Part shown: piece by piece, positions 24,999 to 34,747 of the stretch
How the letters are laid out: every line of letters begins with the position of its first letter
How positions within the stretch are numbered: position 1 is the stretch's first letter
NCBI RefSeq assembly: GCF_000377765.1
Contig: NZ_KB898662.1
Span: forward strand, 434,001 to 498,000
Reading direction: 5' to 3'
DNA from: Gracilibacillus lacisalsi DSM 19029
GTDB taxonomy: Bacteria > Bacillota > Bacilli > Bacillales > Amphibacillaceae
DNA length: 64,000 nt
Translations under genes and position numbers: made by a program
Notes under the pieces: model-generated
Seen by the model: the letters and a program-made list of their open reading frames with translations, nothing else
The model's database searches: none
What the model was told of the DNA's origin: nothing

Positions 24999-26381
24999 CT
25001 ACCTTTTCTCGTCCTGTATGGACTTTAGCATTTCATCATAATATTGAAATGTTTTTCTGTCCATTAAATCCTGGAATAGACGTGTTTCCGCTTCTTCAAA
25101 GTACTCGCCTAACCAACTATCTGTAACTTGATCAAATTCATCAAAATTCCCCGGTTTTGGTGTGAATTCACCAAACACCAATTCATTCTCTGTTTTTAAG
25201 AAATCTATTCTAATAAAAGGTGCCGGAATTTCCTTACTTATCATTTCTGCAAGTTCGATTTCCTGTTGTGATACACCCGCACCCTTGTACAGCTCATTTT
25301 CATATCTTCCAGTCGATATTCTTTTCCCATCTCTTGTCCACCAGCAATATCTTAAAGCAGGATATCTTTCTATTTCTAGAACCAATGCTACTTTACCATA
25401 GAAGCAATAAAATTTGATATCTTTTGCAGATCGCTCTTGCTCATTACCTATTAACTCTTCTACCGACCATTGGTTTTCTTTTACCCAATTGCTTTCTAGG
25501 TCTTGTTTCATATGACTTCTTAGTGAGTCGATACCATGAATCACTTGCTTACGCCGTACATCTTGAATATGTTCTGAATGGAACACAAGATATACACCGC
25601 GTGATCCTGCACCATCAACTGGTTTGATAACACTATTTTCCTTTAGTGGTACCGTATCAATAGAATATTTCTCTTGCTCATACCATGGCCTTCTTATTTT
25701 TAATAAATCGATGAATTTATATGCTAGTCGTTTATCATCTAACAAAATCTCTGGCATTTTTTTATTTAGGCGCCATTTTTTTGATTGAGAAACAAGACTT
25801 GCCTGAAATGATGACTTCACCTTAGCAGAAGGATAATCTGCCAAGTTTCTCAGCATAAATTCAGGCGTTTCTTCTAATGATAAATTCGCTAATATTTTAT
25901 GATACAAATAATCTGTTATCTCAGTATTTTCATTATGCTTATATCGATGTGCAACGGCTCTTAATCCGTGGTTTAAATCCTGATTTACTTTCTGTTTCTT
26001 TGCAATGATCATATCAAGCAACGCATCGATTTCAGCAACTTGTGCACCTTGCTTTATTATACTCTCGATTTTCGTTCTTTCAAGCTCTTTTGCCGACAAA
26101 ATCTCTAAAAATTTTTCTTTTGTCGTATTTTTTTCTTTTTCTAATGCAAGCTCTACTTTTAAAGATTCGATTTGTTCGATTAATCCTTGGGTGTCTGGTT
26201 GTTTTTCATTAGCAGGCAACTTATTTGCCGCCTTCCACTTCTTACTGTCCTTCAATTTTTTCGTTTCCTTGACAGTTTGCTGATTTTTCTTCTCGATATA
26301 TGCTAACTCTGCTTCCTTCTGGATGAGCTGTTGCACTTTATGTTGGTCATTATTCTCTTTACGATCAGTGATGGTGATCAC
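24999..26381 (-). CDS. TupA-like ATP-grasp protein with N-terminal coiled coil
   Basis: The 460-aa protein has a charged coiled-coil N-terminus (about residues 1-110, including LKDSKKWKAANKL) and a C-terminal ATP-grasp domain. Motifs are VIKPVDGAGSRGVYLVF, VEELIGNEQ, IRIDFLKTENELVFGEF and TPKPGNFDEF...DSWLGEY. The last part fits the TupA family, named for a Bacillus halodurans protein needed for teichuronopeptide, a polyglutamate-polyglucuronate wall polymer. It starts at GTG 26381 inside the end of the upstream glycosyltransferase gene (17-bp overlap). The family call rests on remembered motif resemblance. Confidence 0.72.
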   Translation of the reverse strand: MITITDRKENNDQHKVQQLIQKEAELAYIEKKNQQTVKETKKLKDSKKWKAANKLPANEKQPDTQGLIEQIESLKVELALEKEKNTTKEKFLEILSAKELERTKIESIIKQGAQVAEIDALLDMIIAKKQKVNQDLNHGLRAVAHRYKHNENTEITDYLYHKILANLSLEETPEFMLRNLADYPSAKVKSSFQASLVSQSKKWRLNKKMPEILLDDKRLAYKFIDLLKIRRPWYEQEKYSIDTVPLKENSVIKPVDGAGSRGVYLVFHSEHIQDVRRKQVIHGIDSLRSHMKQDLESNWVKENQWSVEELIGNEQERSAKDIKFYCFYGKVALVLEIERYPALRYCWWTRDGKRISTGRYENELYKGAGVSQQEIELAEMISKEIPAPFIRIDFLKTENELVFGEFTPKPGNFDEFDQVTDSWLGEYFEEAETRLFQDLMDRKTFQYYDEMLKSIQDEKR

Positions 26382-29004
26382 CTACTTCCGCTATAGTTGG
26401 TAATAAATGAGGCTCCAAACGATCAGCATGTAAAGAATAACCAAATTGCTCTTCAACGAATTGTAATGCTGTTGCTACTTGTTTCTCGTATAGTTTCGGA
26501 TCTTGCATTAATTGTCTCACTTTTTCTTGCACTTGATTTGGCTTAGCATAAATGGCTGCATCTTGAAATAAGCTCTGATAGCTTGGAGAAATGACGACCG
26601 GCACACCGACTGCCATCGCTTCAAAAATTACTCGACCAAATGCCTCGATCCAACCTGGATGTGTATAGTAAACAAAAACATCGATATTTTTCAAAAATTC
26701 CTTTGGTTCGACCTCACCGAATTCATGTACTACCCAATTTGGTGGGAGTTCTCCAAGTAGTTTCTTCGGTACTTGTGCTCCACCTAAGACATGGATTTCA
26801 AATTCATCTGATTCCGGATAAATGGTCAACAATTCTTCTTTATCATTTGGCCATTTTACATATTGTGCTCGAGAATGACGACCTATTTTAATCGGTCGAT
26901 CTGATGCTGGTCGCTCAGCTCGTTTCCATTCTGCTACATTAATGATATTCACCCAATCTTCTGGCGCTAATGTAATCGCCTCTAACTCTTTCTGATGGTG
27001 TTCTTCAAGGGCTTCGCGAACAGAAGGACCAATCGGATACCAAATGGCTTTTTTGCCAAAGTATTGTTGCAATCGATTGGCACAAGTTCTGATCTTATAT
27101 AAAGGTTTTTCCTTTTTGGTATAATCCCTTTTTGGCGGTTGATTGACAATCACTTTGATACTTTTCGCTTCAACATCAGGTACATATTTCTGCCATTCCT
27201 GTAAAACAGGAGGATGACGAACAATGAGTACATTACAGCTAACTTTTTCCCCATAACTAATCATTTGAACCTGCTTACCATCAATCTGCTCGCGAACCTT
27301 TGGATTTATCATCTTTGCCGAATGTAAATCATGCCTGTACAGTTGGATTAAGCCTGTTTTTAAACCTAGTTCTTTCTGTGCTTTTATTTCTTCGATATTG
27401 GACATGTTGGTACCACCGAGTAGTCTGAATTCCGAGACAATGATCACATCAAAATGACGTCTGCCATGAGCTGATTTTTCTTCTCGGACTGGCCACATCG
27501 GTTCTGGTACTGCAAAAGGTCTTTCCGTCATCGGGAATGGGTAATATACATCTTCATGTGTTTGATGATAGGTTGTATAAGCATCCAAGTATTCTTTTCT
27601 CACGCCCATAAAGTATCCATGATAACCAAAAACACGGTTAGCAGTTAATGAACCACTTGATTGACGTTGAAAAGCACATGGCCCAGTTGGTAAATCGACT
27701 ACAGCATCTTTCCCAAACACTTTGATGAGTCTTTTTTTGAACTCACCATCTGCACCAAATCGGACACTATCCCAATAGCCAATCTTCTCAAGGACTTCTT
27801 CTCTTCTAAACATTAATGAAGACATATTCGCAAATAAATATTCCCCTGGCTTACCACGTCTATGGAAATGTAAATCTTCTGTTACCCTTGCTTGTTGTGA
27901 CGTATTCGCCATCACAGCCGGATTTTCTAACAGATGTTCGACTTGAATCTGAATCTTCGCAGGATGTGACCAATCGTCTGCATCATTAATCGTGACAAAT
28001 GCTCCACTTGCTTGTTGCAGTGCTTTATTTCTTGCGATATATGCACCAGCATTCACATTGTTCTGCAACAACTTTATTCGGTGATCCTTATGGGCATACT
28101 GTTCCACTACTTCAGTCGTATTATCCGTACTGCAATCATCGACAACCAATATTTCAAGGTTTGTCCATGTTTGATTGGTCATAGCATCTAACGCTGTTTG
28201 AACCGTTTCAGCTGCATTGTAAACGGGGATAATTACGGTTACGACAGGCCCCTGTTCTTGTCGGTCTAATCGGTCCGTTACTTCGATTGCATCATACAAT
28301 GTCCTACCCTCATTCTGTGTCACAGGTGTAAGCTGATGAAGGGCAAATGCTTTATTGATCCACTCTATTTTCTCGTCATTCGTTGTTTCGGCTGAAGCCA
28401 TAGCTAAGCAAAGGTCTGCGTGATGTTGTTGTTTCATTTGTGCTAAAAGAAGCTGCTTTGCTTGATCATGCTCAGCCAAATGTACGAACAATTCTGCTTC
28501 TAAAATAGCTACTTTCCTTGACCAATCCGGTGATAGTGTATGCTGCTTTAACACGCTTAGATAGGAAAGAGCTTGAGTTGCTGCAGAAGTAGTATATTGA
28601 TTTGCATACCATACAACAAGTTCTAGTGCTGCATTTTTCCTATCATATCGATTGTTTGTTTTCTCCACTATTTGCTTCCATTCCGTAATGACTGTGTCGT
28701 AAAAACCATATTCATATAAAGAGCGTTTTAATTTTTTGATTTTCTGTTTCGATTTTTTCTGCATTTGTTTTTTATCAAAGACTTGTTTGATCGTCTTTTT
28801 TCTCGTTGCAATTGCTTTAGCGTTTTTCGCCCAAGTAAAACCGGATCTAATCACTTTATTCTTATCAATACGGTTAAAGGTCGTTAACGTCTTATCGTAT
28901 GTTAGCTTATTTTCAATATATCGTTGTTTTTCCTGTGCTAACTTCGCTTCTACTTCTTGTAGTTTTTGTTCGACATCGATTTGATTATGATCGTTTTGGG
29001 TCAT
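26365..29004 (-). CDS. Two-domain glycosyltransferase (GT2 + GT-B), paralog B
   Basis: The 879-aa protein has a helical, partly coiled-coil N-terminus (to about 245). A GT2 domain (about 250-480) shows VTVIIPVYNAAETV, ILVVDDCSTDNT and the DxD-type INDADDWSHP. A GT-B-like domain follows (about 530-860), ending HPGWIEAFGRVIFEAMAVG. It can thus carry out two sugar transfers in one chain. I chose ATG 29004, which overlaps the preceding gene by 20 bp and follows a GGAG site. It is a close paralog of the upstream gene. No membrane segment is visible. The sugars are unknown; UDP-glucuronate from Ugd is one plausible donor. Confidence 0.82.
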   Translation of the reverse strand: MTQNDHNQIDVEQKLQEVEAKLAQEKQRYIENKLTYDKTLTTFNRIDKNKVIRSGFTWAKNAKAIATRKKTIKQVFDKKQMQKKSKQKIKKLKRSLYEYGFYDTVITEWKQIVEKTNNRYDRKNAALELVVWYANQYTTSAATQALSYLSVLKQHTLSPDWSRKVAILEAELFVHLAEHDQAKQLLLAQMKQQHHADLCLAMASAETTNDEKIEWINKAFALHQLTPVTQNEGRTLYDAIEVTDRLDRQEQGPVVTVIIPVYNAAETVQTALDAMTNQTWTNLEILVVDDCSTDNTTEVVEQYAHKDHRIKLLQNNVNAGAYIARNKALQQASGAFVTINDADDWSHPAKIQIQVEHLLENPAVMANTSQQARVTEDLHFHRRGKPGEYLFANMSSLMFRREEVLEKIGYWDSVRFGADGEFKKRLIKVFGKDAVVDLPTGPCAFQRQSSGSLTANRVFGYHGYFMGVRKEYLDAYTTYHQTHEDVYYPFPMTERPFAVPEPMWPVREEKSAHGRRHFDVIIVSEFRLLGGTNMSNIEEIKAQKELGLKTGLIQLYRHDLHSAKMINPKVREQIDGKQVQMISYGEKVSCNVLIVRHPPVLQEWQKYVPDVEAKSIKVIVNQPPKRDYTKKEKPLYKIRTCANRLQQYFGKKAIWYPIGPSVREALEEHHQKELEAITLAPEDWVNIINVAEWKRAERPASDRPIKIGRHSRAQYVKWPNDKEELLTIYPESDEFEIHVLGGAQVPKKLLGELPPNWVVHEFGEVEPKEFLKNIDVFVYYTHPGWIEAFGRVIFEAMAVGVPVVISPSYQSLFQDAAIYAKPNQVQEKVRQLMQDPKLYEKQVATALQFVEEQFGYSLHADRLEPHLLPTIAEVGDHHH

Positions 29005-31528
29005 GAAGATCTGGCTCCAATCTTGCAAAATGCATCTGATAACCAAATTGCTCTTCGACAAATTGCTGAGCTTTTGCGACTTGCCTATTGTATAATTCGT
29101 CGTCTTGCATTAATTGTTTTACTTTATTTTGCACTTGTGCTGGTTCCGCATAAATCGCTGCATCTTGAAATAGATTCTGGTAACTTGGTGGGATAATAAC
29201 TGGTACACCAGCTGCCATCGCTTCAAAGATTACCCTACCGAATGCTTCAACCCAGCCTGGATGTGTATAATAAACAAATACATCTAATTCTTTGAGGAAT
29301 GTTTGTGGTTCCACTTCCCCAAATTCATAAACCTTCCAATTAGCAGGAATTTGTCCAAGTACTTTCTTTGGTACTTGCGCTCCTCCTAACACATGTATTT
29401 CGAATTCATTAGATTCCGGATATATCGTTAATAGATCCTCTTTTGTATGTGGCCACTTCACATATTGTGCGCGTGAATGACGACCAATTTTAATAGGTCC
29501 TTGTTTAGCCGGTCGTTCTTGTCTTTTCCATTCCGCTACATTAATAATATTTAACCAGTCAGAAGAAGCAAGATTAATAGATGCTAAATCTTCTTTATGA
29601 TGTGTTTCTAATGCCTCTCTAACAGACGGACCGATCGGATACCATGTTCCTTTATCACCGAAATACTCTTTCAACCTATTGACAGTAGTAGGAATATCGT
29701 ATAACGCTTGTTCATCTATCGTATAATCTCGCTTCGGTGGTTGATTGACAATCACCTTGATTGATTTTGCCTCTACATCTGGTAAGTGCTTTTGCCAATC
29801 CTGTAAAACTGGTGGATGGCGAACAATTAATACATCACAGCTAACTTTTTCACCATACACTAACATTTGCACTTGTTTACCATCGATTTGTTCACGTACT
29901 TTTGGGTTAAGTGTTGTGACAGAGTTTAAATCATATCTGTACATCTGGACAAGACCAGTTGTTAAGCCTAATTCTTTTTGGGCCTTAATTTCCTCGATAT
30001 TAGATGCATTAGTACCACCAAGCAATCTAAATTCTGATGCTATTATCACATCGAAATGTCTTCTTTTATTTTTCACACGTTCCGGTAGCATCGGCTCTGG
30101 AACTGGAAAAGGTCTTTGTTCCATAGGATATGGATAATATACATCTTCCGCATGCTCATGGTGATATAATTGTGATTCTAGGTAATCCTTCCTTGCTCCC
30201 ATAAAATAGCCCGGGAATCCGAAGGCAGAGCTTGCGGTTAAAGATGTTTCTGTTTGTCTTTGGAAAGATAATGGCGCTGTTTTTAATTCTACAACACTTT
30301 TCTCACCGAACACATTCTTTACTCGACGAACAAATTCAGAGTCCCCGCCAAATCGTACGCTATCCCAGTAACCAATTGCTTTCATCACCGGTTCTCTCCG
30401 GAACATAAAGGATGACATATTAGAAAAAACATACTGTCCAAATTTCCCTCTGCGATAGAATGTCATATCTGTCGTTGCTCGTACTTGTTGCGAGAAATTA
30501 GCGATGGTAGACGTATGTTTGATTAAATGATTCACTTGTGTCGCAATCTTCTCTGGGTGTGACCAGTCGTCTGCATCATTGACGGTTACAAACTCCCCAG
30601 TAGCAAGTTGTAAAGCAGCGTTCCGTGACACATAGGCACCCGAATTCTGCGTGTTTTGCATAAGTTTAATACGGTTATCCTTCTTCAAATAGTTCTCAAC
30701 CACTTCTAAGGTATGATCTGTACTACAGTCATCGACCACCATGATCTCAAGGTTTTGCCAAGACTGTGTTGTTAAAGCACGCAACGTTGTTAAGATCGTA
30801 TCTTCCGCATTGTAGGTTGGTACAATGATCGTTACTTTCGGCTGATTGGTCTGATTGGTCCAGTTATCGTTAGCCAGTGTTGTGATCGAATCATATGTTG
30901 TAGCTGCTCTGTTTTCATTAAAGTTGATCGGTGTATTTTGATAACTTGCATAGATGGAATTGATCCATTTCAACTTCTCTTCATGGTCATCCGCTACGTT
31001 GGCTAATGCTAGATAAAGATCTTCATGTTGTTCCTGCTTCAGAGCTTTTAACAAAATATTTTTCGCCTGCTCTTTTTTCTCTAATGTTACTAATGCTTCT
31101 GCAGCCATGATCGCATACTTACGATTTAAAACACGATCCTTCTCACCATTGGAAAGCTCACGAATAATCATAAGGCTTTGTTTTGCATGTTCTTTATCAT
31201 ACTTATTGGCATGCCAAAGACTTAGCTCACGGCCAGATAATTTTTGTAAAAAACGGTCTTCGGTATGTTGATAAAGGTTAGATAGATCTTCTAACCCTTT
31301 GTCAGTAAAACCCATACTGTATAATTTATTTCTGATTCGATCCACTTTTTGTAATTGGGATCTTTTCTTGCCAGGTTTAATGACCTTTTTTAACAATGCT
31401 TTTTGTTTATCTGTTAGCAGACTGCTTAAAAACTCTTTTTGTTTAGTATTCATTTTTTTATAAAGAATCCAGTCTACTGTCGCAAAAACTTTATTTTTTA
31501 CTTTTCTTATCATTTCTAACACACCCAT
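28985..31528 (-). CDS. Two-domain glycosyltransferase (GT2 + GT-B), paralog A
   Basis: The 847-aa protein has an alpha-helical N-terminus with TPR-like character (about 60-200). The GT2 domain (about 230-455) shows VTIIVPTYNAEDTI, MVVDDCSTDHT and VNDADDWSHPEKI. The GT-B domain (about 500-840) shows FDVIIASEFRLLGGTN, IGRHSRAQYVKWP and HPGWVEAFGRVIFEAMAAG. It is about 60 percent alike to paralog B by eye, so the pair is a duplication. It lies 7 bp after the ABC ATPase gene. The ATG at 31528 has a weak ribosome site; an internal ATG (MIRKVKNK) is possible. Confidence 0.82.
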   Translation of the reverse strand: MGVLEMIRKVKNKVFATVDWILYKKMNTKQKEFLSSLLTDKQKALLKKVIKPGKKRSQLQKVDRIRNKLYSMGFTDKGLEDLSNLYQHTEDRFLQKLSGRELSLWHANKYDKEHAKQSLMIIRELSNGEKDRVLNRKYAIMAAEALVTLEKKEQAKNILLKALKQEQHEDLYLALANVADDHEEKLKWINSIYASYQNTPINFNENRAATTYDSITTLANDNWTNQTNQPKVTIIVPTYNAEDTILTTLRALTTQSWQNLEIMVVDDCSTDHTLEVVENYLKKDNRIKLMQNTQNSGAYVSRNAALQLATGEFVTVNDADDWSHPEKIATQVNHLIKHTSTIANFSQQVRATTDMTFYRRGKFGQYVFSNMSSFMFRREPVMKAIGYWDSVRFGGDSEFVRRVKNVFGEKSVVELKTAPLSFQRQTETSLTASSAFGFPGYFMGARKDYLESQLYHHEHAEDVYYPYPMEQRPFPVPEPMLPERVKNKRRHFDVIIASEFRLLGGTNASNIEEIKAQKELGLTTGLVQMYRYDLNSVTTLNPKVREQIDGKQVQMLVYGEKVSCDVLIVRHPPVLQDWQKHLPDVEAKSIKVIVNQPPKRDYTIDEQALYDIPTTVNRLKEYFGDKGTWYPIGPSVREALETHHKEDLASINLASSDWLNIINVAEWKRQERPAKQGPIKIGRHSRAQYVKWPHTKEDLLTIYPESNEFEIHVLGGAQVPKKVLGQIPANWKVYEFGEVEPQTFLKELDVFVYYTHPGWVEAFGRVIFEAMAAGVPVIIPPSYQNLFQDAAIYAEPAQVQNKVKQLMQDDELYNRQVAKAQQFVEEQFGYQMHFARLEPDLHDPKRS

Positions 31529-31535
31529 ACTTAGG

Positions 31536-33116
31536 TTATTGTTTCACTACTTGTTTCTTCTTTTTCTTTGCTTTCGCTTTAGCCTTCGGTTTACTTCGGT
31601 TTGTTGCTTCACGATATGCGGCTACGACTTCTTCTGAAGCGCCATCTTGTCTCACTTGACCTTTTTCAATCCAGATGGCTCTCGTACAAACCGTCTCAAC
31701 AAATTTCATACTGTGTGACACGATAATAACTGCCTTTGCTTGTTCCATCATTTCTTGTATCTTCTCACTTGCTTTCTGTTTAAATGCGACATCACCTGTT
31801 GATAAAGCCTCATCAATAATAAAGATGTCTGGCTTTAGGATCGCGGCGATACTAAACCCTAACCTTGCTCTCATTCCACTGGAGTATTGTTTAATTGGCT
31901 TATAAATTTTATTTCCTAATTCCGAAAATTCAATGATGTCATCTACATGTTTGTCAACTACAGCTTTTGATAAACCTAATAGCATTCCATTTAAGTAAAT
32001 ATTATCTATGCCTGGTAACTGTTGATTAAATCCAGTACCATAGCTTAACAATGCAGTTGTTTCACCATTAACGACCACTTCACCTTCGTCAGGCTTCAAT
32101 ATCTTAGTTAACACTTTACACAACGTACTCTTCCCTGCACCGTTATGGCCGATAATACCGACTACTTCCCCTTCCGAAATAGTGAAATTTAATTTATTTA
32201 AAGCAATATGTTCATTTTTGCGTTTCTCATTAAATTTAATCGTTAAATCTTTCACAGATACGACTTCTTCGTTCTTAATGACTGATTCCGTTTTGGTTAG
32301 TTCAAGACGTTTTCGCGGTTTTCTTTGCACTTTTGGAATCGTTGCTTCATATTGCTTCAATATGTCCTCTGGCTCACCAATTGCCCGAATTTCACCTTGC
32401 TCAAGCCAGATTAATCTGTCACAATTTTTCTTCGCATAGCGGTGACTGTGGGTTACGATGATTACCATTTTTGCTTGACCTAACAGCTCACGGATTTTCG
32501 TAGCTGCTTTTTGTCCGAATGCTCGGTCCCCTGTATTCAAGGCTTCATCCAAGATTAAAATTTCTGGCTCCAAGTGTGCTGCTACACTGAAACCGAGTCT
32601 TGCTTTCATCCCGCTTGAATAGTTTTTCATTGGTCTATCAATGAACTCCCCAAGCTCAGAAAACGCATGGATTTCATCGAAAAACTCGTCTATTTTTGCT
32701 TTACTGATACCTAACATCATACCGTTTAAGTAAACATTTTCCCGTCCTGTTAATTCTTTATTAAACCCCATGCCTAAAGAGAAAAGAGCAGACACTTTGC
32801 CATTCACCTGTAAATTTCCTTCATCTGGATGTAGTATACCTGTTAAAGCTTTACATAATGTTGTTTTTCCCGAACCATTTGACCCAACAATTCCAAGCAC
32901 TTCACCTTTATACCCTGTGAAATTAATATGGCGAAGCGGCCAAATTATCTTTGGAGCTTTTTTCTTCTTGTTTTTGTCCTTATTCGAGAGATACTTTATG
33001 GCTATTGATTTATAGTCATCTCTTGCATGAGAACTAAAGGCAACCCCTAAATCATCTGCTTGAATGACGACTTCTTTTTGATTTTGTAAGGCGTTCTCTT
33101 CATTTGTTGTAACCAT
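31536..33116 (-). CDS. ABC exporter ATPase with two nucleotide-binding domains (TagH-like)
   Basis: The 526-aa protein contains two complete ABC domains of the polysaccharide/teichoic acid exporter class. Domain 1 has GSNGSGKTT, SSGMKARLGFS and ILILDEAL; domain 2 has GHNGAGKST, SSGMRARLGFS and IFIIDEAL. A short linker and a Lys-rich C-terminus (KPKAKAKAKKKKK) are the only extras. B. subtilis TagH has one ABC domain and works as a dimer, so this fused tandem could be a built-in dimer. I chose ATG 33116 because GAGGG lies 9 nt before it. With the downstream-translated TagG-like permease it would export a lipid-linked polymer. Confidence 0.88.
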   Translation of the reverse strand: MVTTNEENALQNQKEVVIQADDLGVAFSSHARDDYKSIAIKYLSNKDKNKKKKAPKIIWPLRHINFTGYKGEVLGIVGSNGSGKTTLCKALTGILHPDEGNLQVNGKVSALFSLGMGFNKELTGRENVYLNGMMLGISKAKIDEFFDEIHAFSELGEFIDRPMKNYSSGMKARLGFSVAAHLEPEILILDEALNTGDRAFGQKAATKIRELLGQAKMVIIVTHSHRYAKKNCDRLIWLEQGEIRAIGEPEDILKQYEATIPKVQRKPRKRLELTKTESVIKNEEVVSVKDLTIKFNEKRKNEHIALNKLNFTISEGEVVGIIGHNGAGKSTLCKVLTKILKPDEGEVVVNGETTALLSYGTGFNQQLPGIDNIYLNGMLLGLSKAVVDKHVDDIIEFSELGNKIYKPIKQYSSGMRARLGFSIAAILKPDIFIIDEALSTGDVAFKQKASEKIQEMMEQAKAVIIVSHSMKFVETVCTRAIWIEKGQVRQDGASEEVVAAYREATNRSKPKAKAKAKKKKKQVVKQ

Positions 33117-33136
33117 GGTAAACAACCCTCTTTTTT

Positions 33137-33931
33137 TTATAATACTTTAATGATCTTATGTTCGTTTTTGTAATAGTGATATAACATAAATAATATCGCG
33201 ATGATCGAAACTACTGTTATCACGAACAAGCCTAGGAATTGCGGTGTCTGTTGCTCCATTAAGATGGCACGGTAAGCATTTAATAATATTGCAACAGGGT
33301 TCAAATCCAAAATAAAAAGTAACTGTTCAGGTATTCTTTCACTGTCCGCTATTCTACTTCCTTCCCATATAATTGGTGAAGAATAAAAGAATATGCGCAG
33401 CACGTGTGATAAGACATTATCAATATCCCGTACAAATACCGTAATATATGATATGAATAAACTGATTGCACCTAAGAATATCAGCGTAATCAAAATAATC
33501 ACAGGTAATAAAATAATTTGCCAGCCTGGTACATAGCCAAATACAGCTAAGAAGATAGCGATAACCACTAACCCAAAACAGAAGTTAAACAATTGGGTAA
33601 CCGATAATGATAGTGGAAATATCGCTTTTGGTAAATACACTTGATTAATAATCGATGAATATTTAGTAATAGATTTCGCGGAAGAATTAACGGTAGTATT
33701 GATCCAACGCCACACCACTAAACCAATTACTAAATATACGGGATATCCTGGTCCGCCACGTCCTAACAGAATCACAACAAGGAAATAATAGACAACCACA
33801 TTTAATAATGGATCTAATAACCACCAAAAATACCCTAAATAACTATTTCGGTTTTCTGCTTTCAAACTTGATTTCACAAGATATATAAGTAAATCTTTTC
33901 TTTTTAATATTTCCGATATATAATTCAACAT
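33137..33931 (-). CDS. ABC-2 type polysaccharide/teichoic acid export permease (TagG-like)
   Basis: The 264-aa protein has about six hydrophobic segments and the ABC2_membrane pattern of wall-polymer exporters: SSLKAENRNSYLGYFWWLLDP near the N-terminus and FFYSSPIIWEGSRI, LDLNPVAILLNAYRAIL further on. It moves lipid-linked polymer across the membrane with the ATPase encoded 20 bp downstream. The ribosome site is weak (AAGAG). Confidence 0.9.
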   Translation of the reverse strand: MLNYISEILKRKDLLIYLVKSSLKAENRNSYLGYFWWLLDPLLNVVVYYFLVVILLGRGGPGYPVYLVIGLVVWRWINTTVNSSAKSITKYSSIINQVYLPKAIFPLSLSVTQLFNFCFGLVVIAIFLAVFGYVPGWQIILLPVIILITLIFLGAISLFISYITVFVRDIDNVLSHVLRIFFYSSPIIWEGSRIADSERIPEQLLFILDLNPVAILLNAYRAILMEQQTPQFLGLFVITVVSIIAILFMLYHYYKNEHKIIKVL

Positions 33932-33954
33932 TTGCTCTTAGACACCACCAATTT

Positions 33955-34746
33955 TTACCTCATATAATTTAAATATGCCTTCACCTTTAAAAATACGTAA
34001 TGAGCGAAATACCACAAGCTCTTTAAAAAGCTCAGTTCTTCGACTTGCCTGTAAACGATCCAATTTTGTTTCGCCATTCTGACTTTGTTACTTGATATCG
34101 AATTACTTCTTACTCGATATGCTGCCAGTACTTCTTGTAAACCATAAGCTTTGTAACCACGCCTAGTGAGGTTAAGCCATAATGCATAATCTTGCCGGGA
34201 ACGGATGTTAGCCATCCGAATGTCAGGAATCTTTTTTCGATCCAATATAACGGTTAAGCATCCGATCACACAGCTTTTCAACAGCTGCTGATATGTTGCA
34301 GCTTCTGGCATCTCGACATCTTTTTCTATTCTGTGTCCTTCATCATTGACTTGGACTCGTTTATATCCTGTATAGGTAAAAGCATAATCATGCTCCCTCA
34401 TAAACGTTAATTGTCTTTCTAATTTTTCCGGCAACCATCTATCATCACTATCCAAAAAAGCGATATATCTGCCATATGCGTTTTCGATTGCTGTATTTCT
34501 AGCGACCGCTGCCCCTTGGTTTTTTTCAAGGGCAATCAGTCGAATTCTATCGTCTTCTTTCTGATATTCTTCAATAATCGAGATTGTCTGATCGGTTGAA
34601 CCGTCATCCACAATTACCATTTCCCAATGCGGATAGGTTTGCTGTCGGACCGACTCTATCGTCTCTCGTATATACGTTTCTGAATTATAGGTTGGCGTAA
34701 TTACAGAAACAAGATTGTAATCTTTTATTTCATTCATATTTTCCAT
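33955..34746 (-). CDS. Family 2 glycosyltransferase
   Basis: The 263-aa protein is a GT-A fold family 2 enzyme: VSVITPTYNSETYI, MVIVDDGSTDQT, NQGAAVARNTAIENA and AFLDSDDRWLPEKLERQL with the DxD-type metal site. It has no membrane segment. It overlaps the stop region of the upstream glycosyltransferase; ATG 34746 or the ATG three codons on (behind AGGATGG) may be used. It probably adds one sugar to the lipid-linked glycan before export. Confidence 0.87.
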   Translation of the reverse strand: MENMNEIKDYNLVSVITPTYNSETYIRETIESVRQQTYPHWEMVIVDDGSTDQTISIIEEYQKEDDRIRLIALEKNQGAAVARNTAIENAYGRYIAFLDSDDRWLPEKLERQLTFMREHDYAFTYTGYKRVQVNDEGHRIEKDVEMPEAATYQQLLKSCVIGCLTVILDRKKIPDIRMANIRSRQDYALWLNLTRRGYKAYGLQEVLAAYRVRSNSISSNKVRMAKQNWIVYRQVEELSFLKSLWYFAHYVFLKVKAYLNYMR

Positions 34747-34747
34747 C

